Origin: Xanthobacter sp. NM-59 | GTDB lineage: Bacteria; Pseudomonadota; Alphaproteobacteria; Rhizobiales; Xanthobacteraceae | Assembly: GCF_021401125.1 (NCBI RefSeq) | Contig: NZ_JACBFQ010000006.1 | Location: 186,001 to 250,000 of the forward strand | Reading direction: 5' to 3' | DNA: 64,000 bases | Shown here: piece after piece, positions 8,444-17,600 of the stretch | How positions within the stretch are numbered: the first letter of the stretch is position 1 | Layout: each line of letters starts with the position of its first letter | Made by a program: the position numbers and the translations under genes | Notes under the pieces: generated by a model | Databases searched by the model: none | Seen by the model: the letters and a program-made list of their open reading frames with translations, nothing else | What the model was told of the DNA's origin: nothing

Positions 8444-9097
8444 ATGCCGACCGCAAGCCCCACTCCCGGAACGGCGCTCATCGCGCCCGACAACCACATG
8501 CTCGTGATGATCGACTTCCAGTCGCAGATGTCGTTCGCGACCAAGTCCATCGACGCGGTCACCCTGCGCAACAACGCCGCTCTCGTCTCGCGGGCGGCGG
8601 CCGGCTTCAAGGTGCCGACCATCCTCACGACAGTGGCCGAGAAGAGCTTCTCGGGCCCCATGTACGCTGAAATCACCGATGCCTTTCCCGGCCAGGCGCT
8701 GCTCGACCGCACCTCCATGAACACCTGGGAGGATGCCGCGGTCATCGCCGAGGTGAACCGCATCGGGAAGGGGCGCGTGGTGCTGGCCGGGCTCTGGACC
8801 AGCGTGTGCATCGTCGGCCCGGCTTTGTCCGCCATCGACCAGGGCTTCGAGGTCTATGTGATCGCCGACGCCTGCGGCGACGTTTCCGATGAGGCCCACG
8901 AGCGGGCGATGGATCGCATGATCCAGGCCGGGGCGGTGCCGATGACGGCGTTGCAATACCTGCTCGAGCTGCAGCGCGACTGGGCGCGCACCGGCACCTA
9001 CGACATGACCACCGGCATCGCCAAGCAATATGGCGGCGCCTATGGGCTGGGCATCATCTACGCCAAGAGCATGTTCGGCGCCTCCGAAGGTCATTGA
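8444..9097 (+). CDS. Isochorismatase-family cysteine hydrolase, YcaC-like
   Basis: A 217-residue isochorismatase-like hydrolase. The catalytic Asp lies in HMLVMIDFQSQM near residue 23, the Lys region in TTVAEKSFSGP, and the nucleophilic Cys in LAGLWTSVCIVGPAL. This is the YcaC subgroup, cysteine hydrolases of unknown physiological substrate that form large rings. The ATG at 8444 has AGGGATATCC just upstream; the in-frame extension to 8324 has no ribosome site. The next gene starts 10 bases after its stop, so the two are co-transcribed. YcaC-like, chloroperoxidase-like, XapX and YtcJ genes recur together in Proteobacteria as I recall, without an assigned pathway. Confidence 0.88.
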   Translation: MPTASPTPGTALIAPDNHMLVMIDFQSQMSFATKSIDAVTLRNNAALVSRAAAGFKVPTILTTVAEKSFSGPMYAEITDAFPGQALLDRTSMNTWEDAAVIAEVNRIGKGRVVLAGLWTSVCIVGPALSAIDQGFEVYVIADACGDVSDEAHERAMDRMIQAGAVPMTALQYLLELQRDWARTGTYDMTTGIAKQYGGAYGLGIIYAKSMFGASEGH

Positions 9098-9107
9098 GGA
9101 TCGCCTC

Positions 9108-10076
9108 ATGACCGAGCCGCAGCTGTCCCTGACGCGCCGAACCCTCCTGGAGCTGGGCGGCGCCGGTGCCCTGGCCACCGTCCTCAGCTCCCTGCCCGTG
9201 GCCGCCGCGGCCACCCCTCAAGCCAAAGGAGCGCCTCCCATGCCGAGCGTGACCACCAAGGACGGGGTCGAGATCTTCTACAAGGATTGGGGGCCGAAGG
9301 GCGCCCAGCCCATCATGTTCCACCATGGCTGGCCGCTGTCCGCCGACGATTGGGACGCGCAGATGCTGTTCTTCATCCAGAACGGCTATCGCGTCGTTGC
9401 CCATGACCGGCGCGGCCATGGCCGCTCGACCCAGGTGGCCGACGGCCACGACATGGACCATTACGCCGCCGACGCCTTCGCGGTGGTGGAGGCGCTGGAC
9501 CTGAAGAATGCCGTTCATATCGGCCATTCCACGGGCGGCGGTGAGGTCGCCCGTTACGTGGCGAAGTTCGGCCAGCCTTCCGGTCGCGTGGCCAAGGCGG
9601 TGCTGGTCTCCGCCGTGCCGCCGCTGATGGTCAAGACCGCCGCCAACCCCGAGGGCCTGCCCATCGAGGTGTTCGACGGCTTCCGCAAGGCACTGGCGGA
9701 CAACCGCGCCCAGTTCTTCCTCGATGTGCCCACCGGCCCCTTCTACGGTTTCAACCGCCCGGGCGCGAAGGCGTATCCGGGGGTGATCGAGAACTGGTGG
9801 CGCCAGGGCATGATGGGCGGCGCGAAGGCCCATTATGACGGCATCAAGGCCTTCTCCGAGACCGACCAGACCGAGGACCTGAAGGCCATCACCGTGCCCA
9901 CCCTCGTCATGCACGGCGAGGATGACCAGATCGTGCCGATCGCCGATTCCGCGCTGAAGTCCGTCAAGCTGCTCAAGAACAGCACGCTGAAGACCTATCC
10001 GGGCTTCTCCCACGGCATGCTCACCGTCAATGCCGAGGTGATCAATCCGGACCTGCTGGCCTTTGTGAAGAGCTGA
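9108..10076 (+). CDS. Non-heme chloroperoxidase-type alpha/beta hydrolase with Tat signal
   Basis: A 322-residue alpha/beta hydrolase close to cofactor-free haloperoxidases/perhydrolases. The N-terminus carries a twin-arginine signal (LTRRTLLELGGAGALATVL, cleavage probably after VAAAA), so export folded to the periplasm is expected. Catalytic residues: nucleophile Ser in GHSTGGGEV, Asp in HGEDDQIVP, His in GFSHGM; the oxyanion region is FHHGWPLS. Haloperoxidase activity in this family is usually a side reaction of an esterase, so the true substrate is open. ATG 9108 has GAGGA 7 bases upstream. It is tightly linked to the YcaC-like gene. Confidence 0.9.
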   Translation: MTEPQLSLTRRTLLELGGAGALATVLSSLPVAAAATPQAKGAPPMPSVTTKDGVEIFYKDWGPKGAQPIMFHHGWPLSADDWDAQMLFFIQNGYRVVAHDRRGHGRSTQVADGHDMDHYAADAFAVVEALDLKNAVHIGHSTGGGEVARYVAKFGQPSGRVAKAVLVSAVPPLMVKTAANPEGLPIEVFDGFRKALADNRAQFFLDVPTGPFYGFNRPGAKAYPGVIENWWRQGMMGGAKAHYDGIKAFSETDQTEDLKAITVPTLVMHGEDDQIVPIADSALKSVKLLKNSTLKTYPGFSHGMLTVNAEVINPDLLAFVKS

Positions 10077-10190
10077 GCCGCCAGCGCGGCCCATGACCGG
10101 CGCGGGCCATTCCGCGCCGGTCGCGACCCTGGGGGGCGGAGCGCACCCCGGTCGCCACCCGTTCCCACCACCGTTCGGGAAGGAGGCCCC

Positions 10191-10478
10191 ATGAAGCTTT
10201 ATCTCGCCTCGCTGGGTGCCGGCCTGCTGGTCGGCATCGTCTACAGCCTCATCAATGTGCGCTCGCCGGCGCCGCCGGTCATCGCCCTGGTGGGGCTCTT
10301 CGGCATTCTCCTGGGCGAGCAAATCGTGCCGGTCACGCGCCACCTGCTGAAGGGCGACAGCCTCAGCCGCGCCATCGGCCTTGCGGACTGCTCGGACCAC
10401 GTCCTTGGCCAGCTCCCCGGCCGCCCGGACACGCCGACATCCCCCATGGCCTCGCGCGACAAGCCGCCCGCAACCTGA
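10191..10478 (+). CDS. XapX domain membrane protein
   Basis: A 95-residue protein. The first 55 residues are the XapX domain: two hydrophobic segments (ASLGAGLLVGIVYSLI and VIALVGLFGILLGEQ) around the conserved NVRSPAPP turn. The C-terminal 40 residues are polar and poorly conserved. Function is unknown; the domain occurs beside YtcJ-type amidohydrolases and YcaC-like hydrolases, as here. AGGAGG lies just upstream of the ATG. Confidence 0.85.
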   Translation: MKLYLASLGAGLLVGIVYSLINVRSPAPPVIALVGLFGILLGEQIVPVTRHLLKGDSLSRAIGLADCSDHVLGQLPGRPDTPTSPMASRDKPPAT

Positions 10479-10531
10479 ACCAGACCGCCCCGCCGTCGTT
10501 CCCCCCACAGCAGAACCCGAAGGCCCGAACC

Positions 10532-12397
10532 ATGAACGAGATCGCCGACCTGATCCTCTTCAACGGCAAGGTGACCACCCTCGACCGCTCCAACCCGCAG
10601 GCGGAAGCGGTGGCGGTGAAGGATGGGCGCATCCTGTTCGCCGGGTTGGCGGCGGAGGCCATGCGCCTTGCCGGGCCGCAGACGCAAACCATAGACGCGG
10701 GCGGGCGGCGGATCGTCCCCGGCCTCATCGACAGCCACATGCACATCATCCGTGGCGGGCTCAACTACAATATGGAGTTGCGGTGGGACGGGGTGCGCTC
10801 CCTGGCCCAGGCGATGGAGATGCTGAAGGCCCAGGTGGCCATCACCCCGCCGCCCCAATGGGTGCGCGTGGTGGGCGGCTTCACCGAGCACCAGTTCGCT
10901 GAAAAGCGGCTGCCCACCCTCGACGAGATCAATGCCGCCGCGCCCGACACGCCAGTCTTCATCCTGCACCTTTATGACCGCGCCCTGCTCAATGCGGCCG
11001 CCCTGCGGGTTGTCGGCTACACCCGCGACACGCCCAACCCGCCGGGCGGGGAAATCCTGCGCGATGGCGCGGGCAACCCCACCGGCCTGCTGGTGGCGAG
11101 CCCCAATGCCACCATCCTTTACGCCACCCTGGCCAAGGGTCCGAAACTGCCGCCGGAATACCAGAAGAATTCCACCCGCCATTTCATGCGGGAGGTGAAC
11201 CGCCTGGGCGTCACCTCCGTCATCGACGCGGGCGGCGGATTCCAGAACTACCCGGACGACTATGCCATCATCGAGGAGCTGGCCCGAGAGGGGCAGCTCA
11301 CCGTGCGCATTGCCTACAACCTCTTCACCCAGAAGCCGAAAGAGGAGCTGGCGGACTTTGCCGGCTGGGCCAAGCAGGTGAAGCCGGGCCAGGGCGACGA
11401 CATCTACCGCGCCAACGGCGCCGGCGAGATGCTGGTCTATTCCGCCGCCGACTTCGAGGACTTCCAGCAGCCCCGTCCCGAAATGCCGGCGAACATGGAG
11501 GGCGACCTTGAGCCGGTCATCCGCCTTCTGGCCGAAAACCGCTGGCCCTGGCGCCTGCACGCCACCTATGACGAGACCATCTCGCGCGCCCTCGACGTGT
11601 TCGAGAAAGTGAATCGGGATGCGCCCCTGAAGGGCCTCAACTGGTTCTTCGACCATGCGGAAACCATCTCCGACCGCAACATCGAGCGCGTCGCCGCCCT
11701 CGGCGGCGGCATCGCGGTGCAGCACCGCATGGCCTATCAGGGCGAATACTTCGCCGAGCGTTACGGCGCGCAGAAGACCGAGCGCACGCCCCCCATCCGC
11801 CGCATGCTGGACATGGGGGTGCCGGTGGGCGCCGGCACGGATGCGACCCGCGTCGCCTCCTATAATCCCTGGGTTTCCCTGTCCTGGCTGGTCACGGGGA
11901 AGACCTTGGGCGGCCTCTCCCTTTATCCCGCCTCCAACCTCCTGGACCGCGAGGCGGCGCTGCGCCTGTGGACCGAGGCGAACACCTGGTTTTCCACCGA
12001 GCCGGGCAAGAAAGGGCAGATCAAGCAGGGCCAGCTCGCGGACATCATCGTGCTGTCGGACGACTATTTTTCGGTGCCGGGCGAGCGCATCCAGGACATC
12101 ACCTCAGTGCTGACCCTGCTCGGCGGCGTTCCGGTGCACGGGGATGGCGACTTCCGCACGCTGGCGCCCGATCTTCCCCCGCCCATGCCCGATTGGTCGC
12201 CGGTGCGCCGCTTCGGCGGCTACCAGGAACGGGCGGCGGCGAGCGAAAACCGCCTCGCGTTCGCTTCCGCATGCGGCTGCGCGAAGGCCTGCGGCGTTCA
12301 TGGCCACGCCCATTGGGGCGCCTGGGGCGCCAGCCTTCCCGTCGAGGATGCGCGCGGCTTCTTCGGCGCCCTCGGCTGCGGCTGCTGGGCCGTCTGA
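10532..12397 (+). CDS. YtcJ-type amidohydrolase (amidohydrolase family 3)
   Basis: A 621-residue metal-dependent hydrolase. The N-terminal composite beta-sandwich part (LILFNGKVTTLD) leads to the metal site GLIDSHMHIIRGG, later His residues in WRLHATYDET and WFFDHAETI, and the Asp region in VPVGAGTDATRVASYNPW. The enzyme would hydrolyse an amide or imide whose identity cannot be read from sequence. The C-terminal tail is Cys/His-rich (ACGCAKACGVHGHAHWG, then LGCGCWAV), probably a metal-binding or structural element. The gene is in line with the YcaC, chloroperoxidase and XapX genes upstream and the DoxX gene 9 bases downstream. Confidence 0.88.
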   Translation: MNEIADLILFNGKVTTLDRSNPQAEAVAVKDGRILFAGLAAEAMRLAGPQTQTIDAGGRRIVPGLIDSHMHIIRGGLNYNMELRWDGVRSLAQAMEMLKAQVAITPPPQWVRVVGGFTEHQFAEKRLPTLDEINAAAPDTPVFILHLYDRALLNAAALRVVGYTRDTPNPPGGEILRDGAGNPTGLLVASPNATILYATLAKGPKLPPEYQKNSTRHFMREVNRLGVTSVIDAGGGFQNYPDDYAIIEELAREGQLTVRIAYNLFTQKPKEELADFAGWAKQVKPGQGDDIYRANGAGEMLVYSAADFEDFQQPRPEMPANMEGDLEPVIRLLAENRWPWRLHATYDETISRALDVFEKVNRDAPLKGLNWFFDHAETISDRNIERVAALGGGIAVQHRMAYQGEYFAERYGAQKTERTPPIRRMLDMGVPVGAGTDATRVASYNPWVSLSWLVTGKTLGGLSLYPASNLLDREAALRLWTEANTWFSTEPGKKGQIKQGQLADIIVLSDDYFSVPGERIQDITSVLTLLGGVPVHGDGDFRTLAPDLPPPMPDWSPVRRFGGYQERAAASENRLAFASACGCAKACGVHGHAHWGAWGASLPVEDARGFFGALGCGCWAV

Positions 12398-12406
12398 CGC
12401 GGCACC

Positions 12407-12880
12407 ATGGCGCAACTCCCCAAAGGCGCGACACCCAGGGCCGAGACACCCAAAGCGTGGGCGAAGCGGGCGCTCGCCTTCGCGCCTGTCCGGGTTCTCG
12501 CCTTGCTCGCGCTTACCTCTCCCTATGTCGAGGGCGGTCTGGCCAAGGCGCTGGACTTCGCAGGCGCGCAGGCCGAGATGGCCCATTTCGGCCTGGAGCC
12601 CGCGGCGCCCGTCGCCATCGCCGTGGTGGGCGTTGAGCTCGGTGGCTCGCTACTGGTGCTGACCGGTTTCCAGCGCTGGCTGGGCGCCCTGGCGCTGGCA
12701 GGCTTCACGGTGATGGCGACCTTGCTCGCTAACCAGTTCTGGGCGGCGACGGGGCCGGAGCGCTTCGCCGCCATCAACGGATTCTTCGAGCATCTCGGGC
12801 TCGCGGGCGCTTTTGTCCTCGTGGCCTGGCATGATCTTGCGCACGGGCCGGGACAGGGGCCAGGAGGACATCGGGAATGA
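12407..12880 (+). CDS. DoxX-family membrane protein
   Basis: A 157-residue protein with about four hydrophobic segments (around residues 25-45, 65-90, 93-112 and 128-145). PYVEGGLAKALDFAGAQAEM and the FFEHLGLAGAFVLVAW segment match the DoxX/DoxD family pattern. Members include thiosulfate:quinone oxidoreductase subunits and many membrane proteins of unknown function linked to redox stress. Its stop overlaps the MFS start by 4 bases (ATGA), so the two are coupled. Confidence 0.82.
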   Translation: MAQLPKGATPRAETPKAWAKRALAFAPVRVLALLALTSPYVEGGLAKALDFAGAQAEMAHFGLEPAAPVAIAVVGVELGGSLLVLTGFQRWLGALALAGFTVMATLLANQFWAATGPERFAAINGFFEHLGLAGAFVLVAWHDLAHGPGQGPGGHRE

Positions 12881-14511
12881 GCGAACCGCATCACGCTCCC
12901 CACATGGACGGCACAGCCACCACGGCGCCCGCTGCGCAGGGCGCCTTCGCCCCGCTGCGGCGGAAGGTGTTCGCCGTGCTGTGGGCGGCGACCGTGCTCG
13001 GCAATACGGGCACCTTCATCCGCGATGTGGCGAGCGCCTGGCTGGTCACCGACCTTTCCGCCTCTCCGGCGGCGGTGGCCACGGTGCAGGCTGCCTCCAT
13101 GCTGCCCATCTTCCTGCTCGCCATGCCGGCGGGTGTACTCTCGGACATCCTGGACAGACGGCGTTTCCTCATCGCCATCCAGATCGGCCTCGCCTGCGTG
13201 AGCGCGACCTTGATGGTGCTTTCCCATACCGGCCTCATCAGCGTGTCGTCGCTGATCGGCCTCACCTTTCTCGGCGGCATCGGCGCGGCGCTGATGATGC
13301 CCACCTGGCAGTCCATCGTGCCGGAGCTGGTGCCGCGCCAGGACCTCAAGAGCGCGGTGGCTCTCAATTCGCTGGGCATCAACGTGGCCCGGGCCATCGG
13401 GCCGGCCACCGGCGGCCTGCTCTTGGCCTCCTTCGGCGCGGCGGTGACCTATAGCGCGGACGTAGCGAGCTACCTCATCGTCATCGCCGCCCTGCTGTGG
13501 TGGCGCCGTCCCCCCTCCGCCGAGGACGAGCTGGGCGAGCGCTTCGCCGGCGCCTTCCGGGCCGGTCTGCGCTATGCGCGCTCAAGCCGCGAGCTGCATG
13601 TGGTGCTGGTGCGGGCGGCCTTCTTCTTCGTGTTCGCCAGCGCCGTATGGGCGCTCCTGCCGCTGGTCGCGCGCGAGCTGCTGAAGGGCGACGCCGCCTA
13701 TTACGGACTGCTGCTGGGTGCCATCGGCGTCGGCGCGATCGTGGGCGCGCTGCTGCTGCCGCGCATGCGGGCCAGCCTCGGCACCGATCGTCTGGTGCTC
13801 GCGGCGGCCCTCGTGACCGCAGCGGCCACCGTGAGCCTGGCGCTAGCGCCACCGCGCTGGCTGGCGCTTCTCATCCTGCTTGGCATCGGCGGCGCCTGGA
13901 TCGTGGCGCTGACCACCCTCAACGCCACCGCCCAGGCCATTCTGCCCAATTGGGTTCGCGGGCGGGCGCTGGCCGTCTACCTCACCGTGTTCAACGGCGC
14001 CATGGCCGCCGGCAGCATCACCTGGGGCTTCGTGGCCCAGGCGCTCGGGCTTCCGACGGCACTGATGCTGGCGGCGGGCGGGCTCGCGCTGGCGGGGATC
14101 ATTCTCCATCGCCTGCGTCTGCCCACGGGGGAAGCGGACCTGACGCCCTCCATGCACTGGCCTGAGCCGGCCATGGCCGAACCGATGGACAATGATCGCG
14201 GCCCGGTGCTGATCCTCATCGAATACCGCATCGACCGGAGCGACCGCTCGGCCTTCCTCAAGGTTCTCCATCACCTCTCCGCCGCCCGCCGCCGCGACGG
14301 CGCCTACAATTGGGGGGTGACGGAAGACTCGTCCGACCCGACCCTCCTCACCGAATGGTTCATGGTGGAATCCTGGGCCGAGCACCTGCGGCAGCACCGC
14401 CGGGTTTCCCACGCCGATGCCGACACGCAGAAGGCGGCGCTGGCGTTCCACAGAGGTGAACAGCCGCCCGTCGTGCGGCACCTGCTGGCGCTGGATCCGC
14501 GGCAGAGGTGA
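12877..14511 (+). CDS. MFS_3-type exporter with C-terminal cytoplasmic domain
   Basis: A 544-residue major facilitator of the MFS_3 (enterobactin-exporter-like) group. Residues about 30-425 hold about 11-12 membrane segments, with the loop motif GVLSDILDRRRFL after the second or third helix. Residues about 430-544 form a soluble antibiotic-monooxygenase/Dabb-like domain (VLILIEYRIDRSDRSAFL, WGVTEDSSDPTLLTEWFMVE, HLRQHRRVS); this two-part build is usual for MFS_3. Export of a small molecule is likely, substrate unknown. It closes the gene run and faces the large kinase gene across about 110 bases. Confidence 0.88.
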   Translation: MSEPHHAPHMDGTATTAPAAQGAFAPLRRKVFAVLWAATVLGNTGTFIRDVASAWLVTDLSASPAAVATVQAASMLPIFLLAMPAGVLSDILDRRRFLIAIQIGLACVSATLMVLSHTGLISVSSLIGLTFLGGIGAALMMPTWQSIVPELVPRQDLKSAVALNSLGINVARAIGPATGGLLLASFGAAVTYSADVASYLIVIAALLWWRRPPSAEDELGERFAGAFRAGLRYARSSRELHVVLVRAAFFFVFASAVWALLPLVARELLKGDAAYYGLLLGAIGVGAIVGALLLPRMRASLGTDRLVLAAALVTAAATVSLALAPPRWLALLILLGIGGAWIVALTTLNATAQAILPNWVRGRALAVYLTVFNGAMAAGSITWGFVAQALGLPTALMLAAGGLALAGIILHRLRLPTGEADLTPSMHWPEPAMAEPMDNDRGPVLILIEYRIDRSDRSAFLKVLHHLSAARRRDGAYNWGVTEDSSDPTLLTEWFMVESWAEHLRQHRRVSHADADTQKAALAFHRGEQPPVVRHLLALDPRQR

Positions 14512-14583
14512 CCGGCCGCAGGCGCGCCCGCCCTGCACCATTTCAGGGGCCGGGCCGTTAGCGCGGAGACCGTTTGTCAGCGA

Positions 14584-14620
14584 AGCCCATCCAGCAGGCG
14601 CAGCCCCTGCCGGATGGGCT
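14584..14620. terminator. Hairpin between convergent genes
   Basis: Arms AGCCCATCC and GGATGGGCT enclose a second stem GCAGG/CCTGC. It lies 73 bases after the MFS stop and touches the stop codon of the convergent kinase gene. There is no clear T-run, so termination is inferred from position and strength. Confidence 0.5.
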
Positions 14621-17600
14621 CATTCGACGAGGCCGAGGCTCAGAAAGAAGGTGCTGCCCCGGCCGACGACCGAGCGGACATCCAGCCTTCCTCCGTGGGC
14701 CTCGACGACAGACCGGCAGATGGCAAGGCCGATGCCCATGCCCGCGCTCTTGGTGGTGAAGAAGGGCTTGAATATATCCTCCATGACCTCCTCGCTCATG
14801 CCGCATCCGGTGTCACTGATGGCGAGATGAACCCGCCCGCCTGCGCGACGGGTCTCGACCAAAAGCCGTCTTTGCCCCATGGGGGTCTCGCCCATGGCGT
14901 GCATCGCATTGGTGATGAGGTTGAAGACCACCTGCTGGATCTGGACCGGGTCCGCCTCCACCCGTCCCGGCTGCGTCGACAGGCTGGCGCTCACGACAAT
15001 TCCCTGGGCCTGCGTGTCGTCGCTCGTCAGCCGCAGCACGTCCTCGACAATGTGCTCCAGCCGGACCGGGACGAAGCTGATGGGCGTCTGCTTCGCCAGG
15101 GCGCGCAGCGACTTGATGATGCCCGCCGCCCGCAGCCCCGCCACCCGGATCTGCCCCAGCCCGCCAAGGGCCTCGCCCAGATCCGGCTGCGGGCGCTTCA
15201 GCCAGCGCATCGCGGCATCCGCATTGGCGACGATGCTGGCCAGAGGCTGGTTGATCTCGTGGGCGATGGAGACGGCATAGCCCTCGATCGCCGTCATCCG
15301 CGAGGTGCGCGCCAGCTCTGCCCGCGCCTCCCGCAGCGCGAACTCGGCATTCACGCGGCGCGTGTTCTCATCCAGCAGGTCCTTGTAAAGCCGCGCGGCA
15401 TCAAGGGAAATGGCCGCCTGGGGCGCCAGGATCTCCAGCATGGCCGTGCGCTTCGGCGTGAACACCTCTGCCGCCAGGTTGTTCTCCAGATAGAGAATGC
15501 CGACCAGAACGCCGCGCTTCATCAAGGGCATGCAAAGCAGGGAGCGCACCACGCGATCCTTCGGCCCCTCCGACCGCAGGCGCGGGGCCTCCGCGAAAGC
15601 GTCGGAAAAGACGACGGCCTTATGGGTCCGCATCACCGTGTTGAGCACCGGCAGGGGCAGATCCGCCGCCGTCGGCACGGCCGAATGGAGCGTCACCGCC
15701 ACCTCTTCCCGCCACACATGGGCCGATGCCTCGATGAAGGGCTCATTCTCACGCAGAAGCATCAGCAGTCCCGACTGGGCGCCCGCATGCACGATCATGT
15801 CGCGCATGAGGGTTCGGATAACCGCCTCCAAGCCGATCTCCTCGGCCAGGGTCTGCGCGCATTTGGTCATCACCGCGAGGTCGAGATCCTCCTGCCTCTC
15901 CTCCCCCGGCGCACCGGTGCCGGGATCCTCCGCCAGATCGAAGCTCCGCAGCAGGTGCTCCGCCTTGCCGTCCGCCCCCCATTGCCGATAGCCGCGGCAG
16001 GCGGCACGGACGTAGGCTTCCACGGGACGGGGCAAGCCCGCGTCACGGTAGCAGCGGGCGGCCAGCTCGAACGCCAGCGCCTGCTCGTGCACGAAACCCG
16101 CCGCGGCGGCCGCCGCAGCCGAGCGCTCATAAAGGGATTGGGCCACGGCCAGGTCACCGGCCATCCGCGCCGCCTCGGCCTCCACCAGCAGATGCTTGCA
16201 CCCGAACGTCGTGGGATTGAGCCGAGCCCAGTCCGCGAGCCGGGCACGCACCGCAGCCATCCGCCGCAGCCGCGCCTGGGGCTCGGTGCCGGAGGACCGC
16301 GCGACGGCAAGGGCGAAGAACAGGGAACAGGCCGCCGTGTCGATATGGGCGGGCGCTGCCCACGCCAGGTCCATCGCCTTTTCGAGATGCCGGACCGCCT
16401 CGTCGAAATCGCCGAACAGGAAAGCGGTAATGCCGGCGTAATCGTGGCTCCAGAACAGGGTCGAAACGGAGGTGATCCGCTCCTCCGGCACCGTCCTGGC
16501 GCTATCGTAATTCCCGGAAATCAGCGTGTCCGCAAGGGCATGCTGGGCATCGAGGATATGTTCGATATCCCGGTACTGGATCTGGCGCGTCCAATCGAGC
16601 CCCTCCTCGATCTCGTCGCGGGTCGCCCGCAGGGGTTCGCCCAGGATGAGGAGATCGGACGCGATGTGGTTGCGGGCATAGCAGGCCATGCCCATGTCGC
16701 CGGCCGCGCGACCGACCCGCGCCGCTTCCCGCGCCAGTTCCAGCGCGAAGCGCAGGGGCCGGGTCCAGGCAACCACCTGGTCCAGGGCGACCAGCGTGGC
16801 GGTGCGCTGAGCCTCATAGCCTTCGCGACCGACCAGGGCATGGGCCTGCATCGCATAGGCAGCGCCATCCTCATAAGCCCCATAGTGGTGGGCGCTGAAC
16901 ACGCCGAACCAGGCTAGGCCATAGGCGGATTCCGGGGTCGTCCCGTGCTCCAGCGTGAGCTCGACGATCTTGATGACGTGCAGGAAGCGCAGGCCACTCT
17001 CGACGAAAAACGACGAGATCAGCGTCGACAGCAGCGCCTGCGCCGAGCGCACCGCGGGATCGCTGGCCTCCGGCAGGGCGGACAGCTGGGGCACGCCCAT
17101 GTCATGAATCCTGGTCCGGCAGGCGCGATAGGCACGCTCAAGCTGGTCCCCGTCGGGAGAGCGCTCCAGCTCAACACCGAGCAGGGCCAACCCCTCGCAG
17201 GCCGCTTCGATGGCCGATTCGTATGCGGACTGAACAGTGTGGGCGATCGCCTTCAGGCGCAGGGTGTCGGCCCGGTCGACTGGCCGTATGGCGAGCGCCA
17301 GAAGCTCATCGAGCGCGCCCAGGGCCTCCTCGGTCCGGGCCTGCGCCAGGAGGCCGTCGCAATAGAGCCATTCGACCTCGAAGAACAGGGCGCAATGGGT
17401 CACCAGCCATTGTGGAATCAACAGCTCGCGCGCGATACCCACATAGTCGGCGGCCTGCGCCACCGCCCCCGCATTGCGCGCGCGCCGGGCCGCCATCCGC
17501 AGCACCCGCACATAGGAAAGGCGTTCGGCCACGGACAGGGCGCTTCTGTCGCTGCGCTCGATCTGGGTGGAGATGTCGAAGGCATGATCGCGGTTTCCCT

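Noticed and set aside
9054-12000. Long minus-strand open frames opposite the chloroperoxidase and YtcJ genes
   Set aside because: Shadows of strong plus-strand genes; no ribosome sites or domains.
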